Source of the DNA: Sphingobacterium corticibacter
GTDB taxonomy: Bacteria > Bacteroidota > Bacteroidia > Sphingobacteriales > Sphingobacteriaceae
Assembly (NCBI RefSeq): GCF_003076635.1
Contig: NZ_QDKG01000001.1
Coordinates: forward strand, 1,054,001-1,118,000
Length of the DNA: 64,000 bases
Direction of reading: 5' to 3'
This document shows, in pieces, positions 44,052 to 52,462 of this stretch. Within the stretch, counting starts at the first letter, position 1; every line of letters begins with the position of its first letter. The position numbers were made by a program, and so were the translations under genes. The notes beneath the pieces were generated by a model that ran no database searches, had not been told where the DNA came from, and was given only the letters and a program-made list of their open reading frames with translations.

Positions 44052-45302
44052 ATGTTACGATCGAGGAAACTATCTGAAGATTGGGTAGTCGTTATTTTAG
44101 GTGCGGCCATTATCTTGCTGGCATTGGCTGGTATTATTATTCCAAAACCAGCTTTTGGGTGGGACTCTGGCGAACAGTTAACCAGTAAAGTACTCTCTTT
44201 AGATAACCTATATCGCATTTTGCAGCAATTTGCGCTTACTTTTGCGATCGCAATAGCGGGTGCCATCTTGTTGAAAAAACCTTTAAAGTCACTCGTCATT
44301 GTATTCCCAATTGTGTTTTTACTGACTATTGTTGCACTTGCTATTGCGGGCAATAACTGGATTCAGGAGTATAATTTGGAGGCGGTTATTTTCAGTTTAG
44401 GAATAGGATTGGCCATCAGCAACTTGTTTCGATTGCCGGATTGGTTTAAAGAATCGCTCAATACCGAGCTCTATGTGAAGATTGGTTTGGTGCTGTTGGG
44501 TACGACGGTTATTTTTAGAGATATCTTAAAAGCTGGATCTCTGGGTTTGATTCAGGCCTTAGTGGTGGTTATTTCGGTCTGGTATTTTGCATTTTGGATT
44601 TGCAAGAAGCTAAAGATCGATAAGGAAATGTCGCTGATGCTCTCCAGTGCCGTGTCGATATGTGGTGTTTCCGCCGCTATCGCGACTTCTGGAGCGATAC
44701 AAGGAGATAGCAAAAAGCTTTCCTATGTGATTTCTTTGGTGTTGATCACCGCGATTCCTATGATGATTTTTATGCCTTACATGGCCGATTGGATGGGACT
44801 TTCGCAAGAAGTAACCGGAGCTTGGTTGGGCGGAAGTATTGATACGACGGGAGCTGTTGTGGCATCGGGTTCGTTGGTCGGAGAGGAAGCTTTAAAAATA
44901 AGCACGATCGTCAAGTTTTCGCAGAATGTCTTGTTGGGAATTGCCGCATTTTGCATTAGTGTGTACTGGACGTACTCCAAATCGGTTGACGATGAGACAA
45001 AACGAGAAAAACCTACGTTGAGAGTTATCTGGGAGCGCTTTCCAAAATTCGTGGTGGGCTTTGTAGCTGCATCTTTGCTTTTTTCTTTTGTAGTGCCACA
45101 GGTGCAAATCGATGCAGTGAAAGACAGTCTGAAGAGCTTACAAGGATTGTGGTTTGTACTCGCTTTTACCTCGATTGGATTAGAGACGAACTTTAAAGAC
45201 TTGTTTCAACATACTAACAAGAAACCATTATATGCGTTTTTGATCGCGCAAACCTTTAATGTCATTGTGACGTTAGTCATAGCCCTAATATTGTTTAGGT
45301 AA
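44052..45302 (+). CDS. YeiH/UPF0324 family putative sulfate exporter
   Basis: 416 residues with about ten membrane helices. The family landmarks are LEAVIFSLGIGLAISNLFRL, ELYVKIGLVLLGTTVIFRDI, MLSSAVSICGVSAAIATSGA and GSIDTTGAVVASGSLVGEEA, then LWFVLAFTSIGLETNFKDLF at the end. Members are called putative sulfate exporters, but transport has not been shown for most. The nearby sulfur cluster is about 4 kb away and separated by sugar genes, so a link is uncertain. A strong bidirectional terminator follows. Confidence 0.87.
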   Translation: MLRSRKLSEDWVVVILGAAIILLALAGIIIPKPAFGWDSGEQLTSKVLSLDNLYRILQQFALTFAIAIAGAILLKKPLKSLVIVFPIVFLLTIVALAIAGNNWIQEYNLEAVIFSLGIGLAISNLFRLPDWFKESLNTELYVKIGLVLLGTTVIFRDILKAGSLGLIQALVVVISVWYFAFWICKKLKIDKEMSLMLSSAVSICGVSAAIATSGAIQGDSKKLSYVISLVLITAIPMMIFMPYMADWMGLSQEVTGAWLGGSIDTTGAVVASGSLVGEEALKISTIVKFSQNVLLGIAAFCISVYWTYSKSVDDETKREKPTLRVIWERFPKFVVGFVAASLLFSFVVPQVQIDAVKDSLKSLQGLWFVLAFTSIGLETNFKDLFQHTNKKPLYAFLIAQTFNVIVTLVIALILFR

Positions 45303-45317
45303 TCGCTGCAATTTATT

Positions 45318-45362
45318 AACAACAAAGCCTGATAATCTTTTCGATTGTCAGGCTTTGTTGTT
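45318..45362. terminator. Bidirectional terminator between the yeiH-like and LLM genes
   Basis: AACAACAAAGCCTGATAATC pairs with GATTGTCAGGCTTTGTTGTT around TTTTC, about 20 bp of stem, between two convergent genes. Confidence 0.85.
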
Positions 45363-45380
45363 ATCAGATGGTACGGACTT

Positions 45381-46403
45381 TTAACGCCAGCCCAATCCGG
45401 GTGCTACATGCTCCAAGATGCTGGATAAAACATGCACATTATAGTCCACACCCAAGGTATTAGGTATCGTTAATAATAAGGTATCAGCTTCTTGAATCGC
45501 TTCATCCTGCGCCAATTCTTTAATCAGTTGATCTGGCTCTGCCGCAAAACTTCTACCAAAAATCGCTCGTTTATCGGCTTCAATCATACCAATTTTATCA
45601 CCCTTATCATTTTCATGTCCGAAGTACAGACGATCTTGATCATTGGTAATAGCAAATATAGAACGGCTCACCGAAACGCGTGGTTCACCGGAATGACCTG
45701 CCTTTTTCCATGCTTCGCGGTACATACGGATCTGCTCTGCTTGCTGTATGTGAAATGGCTTGCCATTTTCATCATATTTCAAAGTCGAGCTCTGCAAGTG
45801 CATACCTTGTTCGGCTGCCCAGACGGCCGTTGCATTTGAAGCTGCTCCCCACCAGATGCGGTCGCGCAATCCCGGTGCATAAGGCTCTAAGCGAAGCAAT
45901 CCTGGCGGATTTGGAAACATCGGATAAGGATTTGGCTCTGCAAAACCTTGACCGATCAATTTATCCAAAAACTCCAATGCTTTGCGTCGGCCCATATCGG
46001 CATCCGTCTCGCCATCTTTCAATTCGTGACCGAAATAGCGCCAGCCGTCGATCACTTGTTCAGGCGAACCTCGGCTGATTCCTAACTGCAATCTTCCTTC
46101 AGAGATTAAATCTGCTGCACCCGCATCTTCTACCATATACAACGGATTCTCGTAGCGCATATCAATTACTCCCGTGCCGATCTCGATACGGTTCGTTTTA
46201 GCTCCTACGGCGGCTAACAATGGGAATGGGGATGCCAATTGTTTGGCAAAGTGATGTACCCGAAAATAAGCGCCATCTAAACCCATTTCTTCCGCTGCTA
46301 CAGCTAAGTCAATGGATTGCAAAAGCGTATCGCTCGCAGTCCGCGCTTGATAGGCAGGATGATTAGACCAATGTCCGAAAGATAAAAAACCTAACTTTTT
46401 CAT
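45381..46403 (-). CDS. LLM-class (luciferase-like) flavin-dependent oxidoreductase
   Basis: 340 residues from ATG at 46403 (MKKLGFLSFGHWSNHP); an in-frame start 36 bp upstream is less like the family. The luciferase-like fold shows SIDLAVAAEEMGLDGAYFRV, VHHFAKQLASPFPLLAAVGA, TNRIEIGTGVIDMRYENP and EGRLQLGISRGSPEQVIDGW. Such enzymes use FMNH2 or F420H2; the substrate is unknown. It has a TATATTTG promoter (46471-46464) and an imperfect palindrome just upstream. It stands alone between a terminator and the DUF2721 gene. Confidence 0.88.
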   Translation of the reverse strand: MKKLGFLSFGHWSNHPAYQARTASDTLLQSIDLAVAAEEMGLDGAYFRVHHFAKQLASPFPLLAAVGAKTNRIEIGTGVIDMRYENPLYMVEDAGAADLISEGRLQLGISRGSPEQVIDGWRYFGHELKDGETDADMGRRKALEFLDKLIGQGFAEPNPYPMFPNPPGLLRLEPYAPGLRDRIWWGAASNATAVWAAEQGMHLQSSTLKYDENGKPFHIQQAEQIRMYREAWKKAGHSGEPRVSVSRSIFAITNDQDRLYFGHENDKGDKIGMIEADKRAIFGRSFAAEPDQLIKELAQDEAIQEADTLLLTIPNTLGVDYNVHVLSSILEHVAPGLGWR

Positions 46404-46463
46404 AAGCGTAGTGATAAATGTGATCATGCAAATCTGCATGCTAACACGATTAAATATCTATTA

Positions 46464-46500
46464 CAAATATACGAAAAAATATGTGTTACAACATGTATTT
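46464..46500 (-). promoter_or_regulatory. Promoter and overlapping palindrome for the LLM gene
   Basis: Leftward TTG (46491-46489) and TATATTTG (46471-46464) fit the Bacteroidota pattern. AAATATGTGTT faces AACATGTATTT (46477-46500) with 9 of 11 paired bases, an operator-like site over the -33 region. Confidence 0.5.
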
Positions 46501-46547
46501 TTTGTCGGCCGGATGTCAAATCGCAGAGAAAATGATATGCTAGCAAT

Positions 46548-47024
46548 TTATTGTATGTCAGAGTCTTTTGTTTCCGAGCTCTTTTTCCGTGGGTCGAGCT
46601 TCTTCTTGAGATATTTTACCAGAGATTTGTCGTCATGCTCTTCCATGTCACTCAACTCTAACTCCAAGGCTCTATTACTAAAATGGATTTCGATAAAGGA
46701 CAAGACTAGAGAAATTGTGAAAAATAATAGACTTAAAGCAAAGGTCGTTTCAATTAAAATCACATTCTCTAGATAAATAGCATACACGCATGCAATACAT
46801 GCAATAAAGCTCAGAACGCCCATACCCTGCATCTGGCGAATAAGTTTTAGTCTAAAACGGAGGTTACCAATCTGACCTTTTAAAACACCTCCCTGACGAT
46901 GTTCTAAATACTTAGCATGAAGTGATCTTACGAGAGCTGCCAAAGCCAGAAAGCGGTTGGTATAGGCTAACATGATCAGGCTGATGGCAGGAAATAATAA
47001 TGCGGCGGTACTGTATGTAATCAT
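46548..47024 (-). CDS. DUF2721 family membrane protein
   Basis: 158 residues with three membrane helices: an N-terminal one (STAALLFPAISLIMLAYTNR) and a pair in the middle (VLSFIACIACVYAIYL; TTFALSLLFFTISLVLSF). A conserved cytoplasmic stretch lies between (RFLALAALVRSLHAKYLEH), as in DUF2721. The C-terminus is charged and rich in lysine and serine. Function unknown. It lies between two unrelated units. Confidence 0.85.
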   Translation of the reverse strand: MITYSTAALLFPAISLIMLAYTNRFLALAALVRSLHAKYLEHRQGGVLKGQIGNLRFRLKLIRQMQGMGVLSFIACIACVYAIYLENVILIETTFALSLLFFTISLVLSFIEIHFSNRALELELSDMEEHDDKSLVKYLKKKLDPRKKSSETKDSDIQ

Positions 47025-47458
47025 AGTTATTTTAAAGATAGCAAGTGGCGGTTGAATTTACATGAATATGGGTCATTTTGATCAAAGCTACATGTGGTGC
47101 TAAATATAAAAATACCGCATTTTAAAAATTATCTACGATGTAATTCATAAACATTTTGTAAATGGCTAGTCAATATTTGATATTATGATCATGTTGCGTA
47201 TTTTACTTGTAATTAAGTAGATATTAGTATACTTTGGAGGTTACTGCCTTACTTGAGTCGCACGTCTATGCTACGATACACAATAGAAAGTATACAAAGT
47301 CTATATTTTACAAAAGTGAATACAAAACACGTATATTTACGGTGTCATTTTTTCTATCTGCTGTGATAAAAGGTGCATTTCACTACACTTGTTGTACTCA
47401 GTGAAGAGATTTGTCATACACTATATTTATAAAAAATGCCTATTTAAGACATATAATA
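47025..47458. other. AT-rich intergenic region between the DUF2721 and histidine kinase genes
   Basis: 434 bp separating divergent genes. No gene, RNA or clear promoter was found. Only weak ATACTTTG- and TATATTTA-like boxes are seen. Confidence 0.5.
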
Positions 47459-48799
47459 ATGAAAACTATTTTTTATTTCAGAAGCCTACTTTTTTTAACA
47501 GCGCTTCTGTTTGCACTTAGCCAAGTTTCTGTAGCAGGCGGTCATTCTGCGAATCGGAGCGTTTTTCAAGATTTATTAGGTGCTGATAGTTTGGTCCGCA
47601 TGAATGAGCTAGCACAAGATTTTGGTGCGAAAGGGCAAGCCGACAGTGTCGAAAAATACAGTAAGCTTACGTACGATATTGCTAAACGCGACAATGATTA
47701 TAAGCATCTTTCCGAGGCAGCTGATCGTCTTGCGGTAATGTACGAGAGTAAAGGAGATCTGCGTAAAGCACTTGAGTTTTATAAGTCTGCTCGGAACTCT
47801 GAAAGTGCGCTGTATAAGGAGTCCTCCGTGCTCAGTTTGCTAGAAACTGAAAAGTTGAAGACAGAATATACTACTAAGCAAGCCGAAGCCTTGGATCATC
47901 AGCAATCTGAAAGTCGCAAAAGTACCTTGATGATCATTGGAATTTTTTCCCTTGCCGTTATCTCCAAAACCTTCTTGCTATACATCATTATTCGGCGGAA
48001 AAAAACGCATAATAAGGAGTTACGCATTGTACTAGATCAGGTAGAAAGGCAAAATCTGCAATTGGACGAAGGTTATCGTTTCAAACAACATTTGATATCG
48101 GTGGTAGCTCATGATCTTCGTACGCCTGTCGCGAGTATTATTTCATTGCTCAAGATGTTTGAGGATGGTTATTTGTCGGAAACTGATACCAAGGATATGC
48201 TTCAGAAAGCTAGGAAGGAAATGTACACGCTAAAAAAATTCTTAGATGAAATGCTTACTTGGATCGTTGGTCAAAGAGATGGACTCCGTTCTGCTCTTGA
48301 AACTTTTGATATGGCCACTGTAGTCAATGAAACAGTGGATATTTATCGTCGTCGGGCTCAAAAAAAGCAAATTGTACTTAAGTCGGACGTTTCTCCAGAT
48401 GTTTTTGTGCGCGCAGATAAGCAAATGATTAAGATCACCATAAATAATCTGTTAAACAATGCCTTGAAGTTTTGTTCGGCTGATGATAAGATTTGTATTA
48501 GCGTTAAGCAGATTGAAGGAAAAAAAGTGCGTGTGATGATTAGTGATACAGGGATGGGTTTCGACACTAAAATAGAAAGAAAACTTACAGAACTTTCCCA
48601 AAAAGGTGTGCTTGGCACTTGGGGTGAAAAAGCCACAGGCATTGGTTTGTCCTTATGCATACTATATCTTAATGCAAATAATACCCATCTTAATCTAAAA
48701 TCCGAACCGGGTGCAGGTGCCCAATTTTGGTTTGATTTAGATGGTGGCGACGAAGAAGAAACGAAAACTTCAGGTAGTAAACGAATGGTCTTAAATTAG
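47459..48799 (+). CDS. Sensor histidine kinase with periplasmic TPR-like region
   Basis: 446 residues from ATG at 47459 (MKTIFYFRSLLFLTALLFAL signal peptide); an upstream TTG is unlikely. Residues 30-155 are periplasmic and TPR-like (AADRLAVMYESKGDLRKALE, then FYKSARNSESALYK). One membrane helix follows (LMIIGIFSLAVISKTFLLYI). The kinase has the phospho-His in SVVAHDLRTPVASI and ATP-binding boxes in NLLNNALKF, VMISDTGMGFD and ATGIGLSLCILYLNAN. Its 3' end overlaps that of the LuxR-type regulator gene by 9 bp tail to tail; they are likely partners. Confidence 0.9.
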   Translation: MKTIFYFRSLLFLTALLFALSQVSVAGGHSANRSVFQDLLGADSLVRMNELAQDFGAKGQADSVEKYSKLTYDIAKRDNDYKHLSEAADRLAVMYESKGDLRKALEFYKSARNSESALYKESSVLSLLETEKLKTEYTTKQAEALDHQQSESRKSTLMIIGIFSLAVISKTFLLYIIIRRKKTHNKELRIVLDQVERQNLQLDEGYRFKQHLISVVAHDLRTPVASIISLLKMFEDGYLSETDTKDMLQKARKEMYTLKKFLDEMLTWIVGQRDGLRSALETFDMATVVNETVDIYRRRAQKKQIVLKSDVSPDVFVRADKQMIKITINNLLNNALKFCSADDKICISVKQIEGKKVRVMISDTGMGFDTKIERKLTELSQKGVLGTWGEKATGIGLSLCILYLNANNTHLNLKSEPGAGAQFWFDLDGGDEEETKTSGSKRMVLN

Positions 48800-49426
48800 A
48801 TCGTTGTCATGTGCAAATCGTATTAACTGTCCGATCGAATTACAATCGGCTTTTGCCATCATTTTGCGTCTGTGAGCTACAATTGTATGTTTGCTCAGAA
48901 ACATTTTTTCAGCAACTTCAGAGATACTACTACCTAACGAGAAGTGTTTTAGTAGCTGCAATTCTCGCGGTGTAAAAGAAGGTACCTGATCAAAAGTGTC
49001 TAGGATATCTTGTAGATTTTTATCAATAGATATCTCGCCTTTTAGTACATCATTGGTTACTTTGATCATTGTCGGAATATCGCTTGATTTACTTAATATC
49101 CCGTGCGGTTTAGCTGAAACAAGATTGTGGATGACGCTCGTAGATATTGCGCTGGTGAGAAAGATGATATATGCTTTTTTGTTTAATCTTTTAATCTCTG
49201 AAAATACTTGTAAACCATTATCGTTGTACAGGTAATAATCTAAAAACACATACACTTCCTTTGTGCCGAAGGAAGTCATACATGAAATAAGATCTTCGGC
49301 CTTGGAAAATGACTGGACATTCTCAAATTGCATGTAGCGTTCTAACAATAAGGTGAAGGAGTCAGCAAATAGTTGATGATCGTCCAACACAAAAGCGTTT
49401 CTGCGTAGAATGGTGTTCTGAGACAT
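48791..49426 (-). CDS. LuxR/NarL-type response regulator
   Basis: 211 residues from ATG at 49426 (MSQNTILRRNAFVLDDHQLF). The receiver domain has the acidic pair in VLDDHQLFADSF, Asp63 in VFLDYYLYNDNG and a conserved lysine in GILSKSSDIP. The C-terminal LuxR helix-turn-helix is clear: FTPRELQLLKHFSLGSSISE, then VAEKMFLSKHTIVAHRRKMM. It is convergent with the histidine kinase and overlaps its end by 9 bp, so expression of the pair may be mutually sensitive. Confidence 0.9.
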   Translation of the reverse strand: MSQNTILRRNAFVLDDHQLFADSFTLLLERYMQFENVQSFSKAEDLISCMTSFGTKEVYVFLDYYLYNDNGLQVFSEIKRLNKKAYIIFLTSAISTSVIHNLVSAKPHGILSKSSDIPTMIKVTNDVLKGEISIDKNLQDILDTFDQVPSFTPRELQLLKHFSLGSSISEVAEKMFLSKHTIVAHRRKMMAKADCNSIGQLIRFAHDNDLI

Positions 49427-49550
49427 AGAAAAAATCCTTTGTGAGCAAATATACATTAAGCAGTTTGCTTTACTTGCACCAATACGTAGCATTTTTTTGC
49501 TATATAATTCGTGTAAAGAAAATCAACAACTCTATATACGCTTGGTCTCT

Positions 49551-49757
49551 TTAGTAAGTAGGTTTTAAATGTGTCTGCACAGCATTCAGCTCATCTTTAG
49601 CGAAAAAACCTAGCCAAACTAATTCGTCTGGGTTAAGCTGCTGTCCCTTGCGGGGTTTAAATTCTATATACGAATCATCCTCATCAATGGAATATGCTAC
49701 TTCACAGACAAATCTAATTCTCATGCAGAATAAGTTAGTGTCTAATACTTTAATCAT
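49551..49757 (-). CDS. Unrecognised 68-residue protein
   Basis: I do not recognise it. ATG at 49757 (MIKVLDTNLFCMRIRFVCEV) is taken as the start. A longer frame to 49793 is possible but adds an unlikely N-terminus. The protein has strands (FCMRIRFVCEVAYSI; SYIEFKPRKGQQ) and an acidic helix (NPDELVWLGFFAKDELNAV) ending in HLKPTY. It has the look of a small folded protein rather than a shadow frame, and no competing gene lies opposite it. It stands alone between the LuxR regulator gene and a long AT-rich gap. Confidence 0.5.
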   Translation of the reverse strand: MIKVLDTNLFCMRIRFVCEVAYSIDEDDSYIEFKPRKGQQLNPDELVWLGFFAKDELNAVQTHLKPTY

Positions 49758-50263
49758 GGCACCAATGATATTTGGGTTTGCTGCTATTCGCATAAGCTTT
49801 TCAATTTATGGATTTGATGCAATATTGGATAATCAAGTAGATTTTGTGTGATACAATTTGCTGATGTAAGATCGTGTAATTTCTTTCAACAAAATAATTT
49901 CACTTTAACTATTGAGTTGGTTTTATAAATTGTAAAACTAGATTCTAATCGATTACCATTTTTAGGTCAAGCGCTGCTTGATGTATGTAAAATACGTACT
50001 TTTTTTGCAGGAGACAATGTTTAACTTGATAAATAGCATGTTTTTGTTATTAGTAGTATTTATGGAAAATATTTACCCTTTTTATGAAATTTGTTGTCAT
50101 TAAATTAAGTGGCAGATATTAAGCTGTTTAGGCTTATTTTATGATAAACTGCCAGATATACACTAGTTTTAGCGTATAAATACCTACCTTTGCGGCAAAA
50201 TAAATGCTGCCTATCTGCCTGTTTATTTGAAGTAAAACATGTTAACTATAAGAAAAACAGATA
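49758..50263. other. AT-rich intergenic region before the microprotein/fimbrillin-like unit
   Basis: 506 bp with no gene seen. The right part holds the promoter at 50185-50192. The rest is AT-rich with no clear repeat. Confidence 0.5.
50185..50192 (+). promoter_or_regulatory. -7 box for the microprotein/fimbrillin-like unit
   Basis: TACCTTTG, a perfect TAnnTTTG, with a T-rich AGTTTTAG about 20 bp upstream. The predicted leader to the ATG at 50264 is about 65 bases. Confidence 0.6.
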
Positions 50264-50437
50264 ATGAGTAATCCTAGTAAAAGACCATATGAGAGTCTTT
50301 CATTAACCGTATTGCAAATTGAAATAGAACAATCTATTGCCGCGGGGTCCGCAAATGTAACACCCATTAACTCAAATCAACAGGTGATGGAGGAGTGGGA
50401 GGAAGATCCTACGGATAATCGTACAATTGTTTGGTAA
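50264..50437 (+). CDS. 57-residue microprotein upstream of the fimbrillin-like lipoprotein
   Basis: ATG at 50264 to TAA at 50435-50437. The N-terminus is polar (SNPSKRPYESLSLTVLQIEI), the middle has EQSIAAGSANVTPINSN, and the end is acidic with tryptophans (VMEEWEEDPTDNRTIVW). There is no signal peptide or membrane helix. The stop lies 17 bp before the ATG of the lipoprotein gene, and a good promoter stands upstream, so the two form one unit. Similar short proteins with an IAAGS centre and a W-acidic-W tail seem to precede surface lipoprotein genes in relatives, from memory; the function is not known. It is too short for many gene finders. Confidence 0.72.
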   Translation: MSNPSKRPYESLSLTVLQIEIEQSIAAGSANVTPINSNQQVMEEWEEDPTDNRTIVW

Positions 50438-50454
50438 GTTGGATAAGTAATTGC

Positions 50455-51951
50455 ATGAAAAATAGAAACATATTCACATTAGTTTTATGCACTATATTGC
50501 TAATGTCGTCTTGCGCTAAGCAAGAAAAAGAGCAAGCTGCTACTGGCGAAGCTCGCATATCGGTTCGTCTTTTAGGCGCGGAAGATCAAGAAGAAGATGA
50601 TGATGAGGCAGAGGTAGCTGATGTGGCATCGGAAGCACGTGCAGCCACTAGCTCAAAATCTCTGCAAAGTAATCAAACACAAATAGTGCCATTTGGTGAC
50701 GATATGAGTATTGTCGCTACCCTTTCTAAAGAGAGTGACCGGCTATCTAACACTGACAATCGCGCGGTAACTAAGCTGAGTCCGCTAGTCCAAGATGTAC
50801 GCTATAGAGTGATGGTGTATGATGCATCTGGATCTTTTGTCGAAGAGAAGGATTATCAAGCTGGAAAGGAGAGTTCTGCGAGTAGTTTTTCGCTGAATGC
50901 AGGACAAACATATACTTTTGTAGCCTATTCTGTAAACGGTACGACCGCGTTGCCTAATACTACAGATAAAGCCAATCTTAGTACAGCTAAACTAACTAGC
51001 ATCAACAGCCAACTGCTTTACTTCCGTAAAGATGTTAAATTAAATCACGGAGATAATAATCTCGATATAACGTTAAAACATCAGTACAGCCAAATTACCA
51101 CTAGAATAGAGTTAGACCCAACAACGGCGGGCAACATTACCGCAATTGGTACTCCAACGATCCGTCCGGTTCGACAAAATGGGGGCATTGAGTTTTTTGA
51201 AAACAAGATTACCTACGGAACGACGTTGAATAATGGTACTGCAGTTAGCTTTCCAAGTTTGGGTTCTGGTGTTCGTAGCGTTACTAGTAACCCAACTTTA
51301 TTGATTTCACCTAGCACAACTTCTGCACGATTTAATGTAGGAAGTCTGACAGCTAATAATATCACAAAGGCCAATGTCGCGCTAACTAACTTGAATATTA
51401 AACCAGGTACGCGCTATAATTTGGTGATGAAATTGCAAAGTCCATGTACAGAAGTCGTATCTGGTGGTGCCACATTTAATCTTCGCGATGGCAATTCGCA
51501 GACGTTTACTGCACCAGCAGCGGACTACGGTTTTACGTTTGATATCCATCGTCTTGACAACTCCTTTAACTTGCGGATCAATGGTACATTGATTACAACG
51601 CGAGAACTACAATTTCAATCCGGTATCTCTAGTTTGCCGCGCAACGTTAGATTTGCAGATGGAGCATTATGGGGCGAAGGAAATGTTCCACAGATTTATA
51701 ATATGAGTGGAAGTGCAAATTCGCCTATACTTCGCGTGATAATTAGTGCGACAGGTGATATATCATTACTAGGAAGTAAAAGTGCTAATGGTGGCAACTT
51801 GCAACCATTGACTTTAACAAATAGTAATACCTTTAACAACATTACCTGGAATCGGAACTCTAATAATACTGTAGTAGCTACGCAGAGCGTGGAGGGGGCT
51901 ACCAATATGAGTGGAGCAGGTTACGGTAGAAAAATTGTAGATTGTCCATAA
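50455..51951 (+). CDS. Fimbrillin-like surface lipoprotein
   Basis: 498 residues from ATG at 50455, which gives a lipoprotein signal (FTLVLCTILLMSSCAKQ, lipobox with Cys). After it comes an acidic run (EDQEEDDDEAEVADVASEAR) of the sort that directs lipoproteins to the cell surface. Next is a beta-rich, threonine- and asparagine-rich body with VQDVRYRVMVYDASGSFVEE, TYTFVAYSVNGT and LKHQYSQITTRIELD, typical of fimbrillin/Mfa-like proteins of Bacteroidota. The C-terminal part carries IVDCP at the end. It could be a pilus or adhesion subunit; no other fimbrial gene is near. It shares a unit with the preceding microprotein and is followed by a strong terminator. Confidence 0.75.
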   Translation: MKNRNIFTLVLCTILLMSSCAKQEKEQAATGEARISVRLLGAEDQEEDDDEAEVADVASEARAATSSKSLQSNQTQIVPFGDDMSIVATLSKESDRLSNTDNRAVTKLSPLVQDVRYRVMVYDASGSFVEEKDYQAGKESSASSFSLNAGQTYTFVAYSVNGTTALPNTTDKANLSTAKLTSINSQLLYFRKDVKLNHGDNNLDITLKHQYSQITTRIELDPTTAGNITAIGTPTIRPVRQNGGIEFFENKITYGTTLNNGTAVSFPSLGSGVRSVTSNPTLLISPSTTSARFNVGSLTANNITKANVALTNLNIKPGTRYNLVMKLQSPCTEVVSGGATFNLRDGNSQTFTAPAADYGFTFDIHRLDNSFNLRINGTLITTRELQFQSGISSLPRNVRFADGALWGEGNVPQIYNMSGSANSPILRVIISATGDISLLGSKSANGGNLQPLTLTNSNTFNNITWNRNSNNTVVATQSVEGATNMSGAGYGRKIVDCP

Positions 51952-51979
51952 ATTATAATTGTAATCGTACAAGATTCTA

Positions 51980-52026
51980 GCAAAATCGGTGATTGTTATT
52001 TCTACAATCACCGATTTTGTTTTTTG
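51980..52026 (+). terminator. Intrinsic terminator after the fimbrillin-like gene
   Basis: AAAATCGGTGATTGT pairs perfectly with ACAATCACCGATTTT around a 7-nt loop and is followed by GTTTTTT. Confidence 0.85.
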
Positions 52027-52048
52027 AGTTCTAGATCAATTGGCAAAA

Positions 52049-52462
52049 CTACCCATTAGTTGTCGGCCCCAGATAAGCACTCAATACGTAAACAACACTC
52101 ATATAGACCCAAAGCATGAGGAAGATGATATGTATGCTGGTCTCCCTTAGTTTTCCTTTCCAGAGAGTTGATGAGTAGACGAAAAGTTGAAAATACAAAC
52201 GTAATAGCCAAAAAATCCCTAAGCCACAACAGACCTGGTGTCCTAGCCTAGTCTTGAAAAGTACATCTGCCGACGTGACGGACAATAGACCAGTGAGAAA
52301 AATTATCAGCGCGATAAAGAAAGTATGTACTAGCATAATCTGTCGATCAATCAGACGCCACTTTTCCAAGTGCTTTTTCCATTGAAAATAGGAAGGAAAG
52401 AAGATGTGTATAGTAGCGAGTAGTATGGAGATGATGCCTGCTATCCTAATATGAGTTTCCAT
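52049..52462 (-). CDS. Four-helix membrane protein, unrecognised
   Basis: 137 residues with four predicted membrane helices (IAGIISILLATIHIFFPSYF; MLVHTFFIALIIFLTGLLSV; LGIFWLLRLYFQLFVY; IIFLMLWVYMSVVYVLSAYL). It has His, Gln and Arg residues in the helices but no known motif. I do not recognise a family with confidence. It is last in a run of four overlapping leftward genes (its start overlaps the methyltransferase gene by 17 bp), so it likely works with the DoxX- and DUF2071-type proteins in the membrane. Confidence 0.8.
   Translation of the reverse strand: METHIRIAGIISILLATIHIFFPSYFQWKKHLEKWRLIDRQIMLVHTFFIALIIFLTGLLSVTSADVLFKTRLGHQVCCGLGIFWLLRLYFQLFVYSSTLWKGKLRETSIHIIFLMLWVYMSVVYVLSAYLGPTTNG

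Noticed and set aside
49648..49851. A 67-codon rightward frame opposite the small gene at 49551
   Set aside because: The leftward frame has the better protein-like composition; the rightward one has no promoter or family signal.
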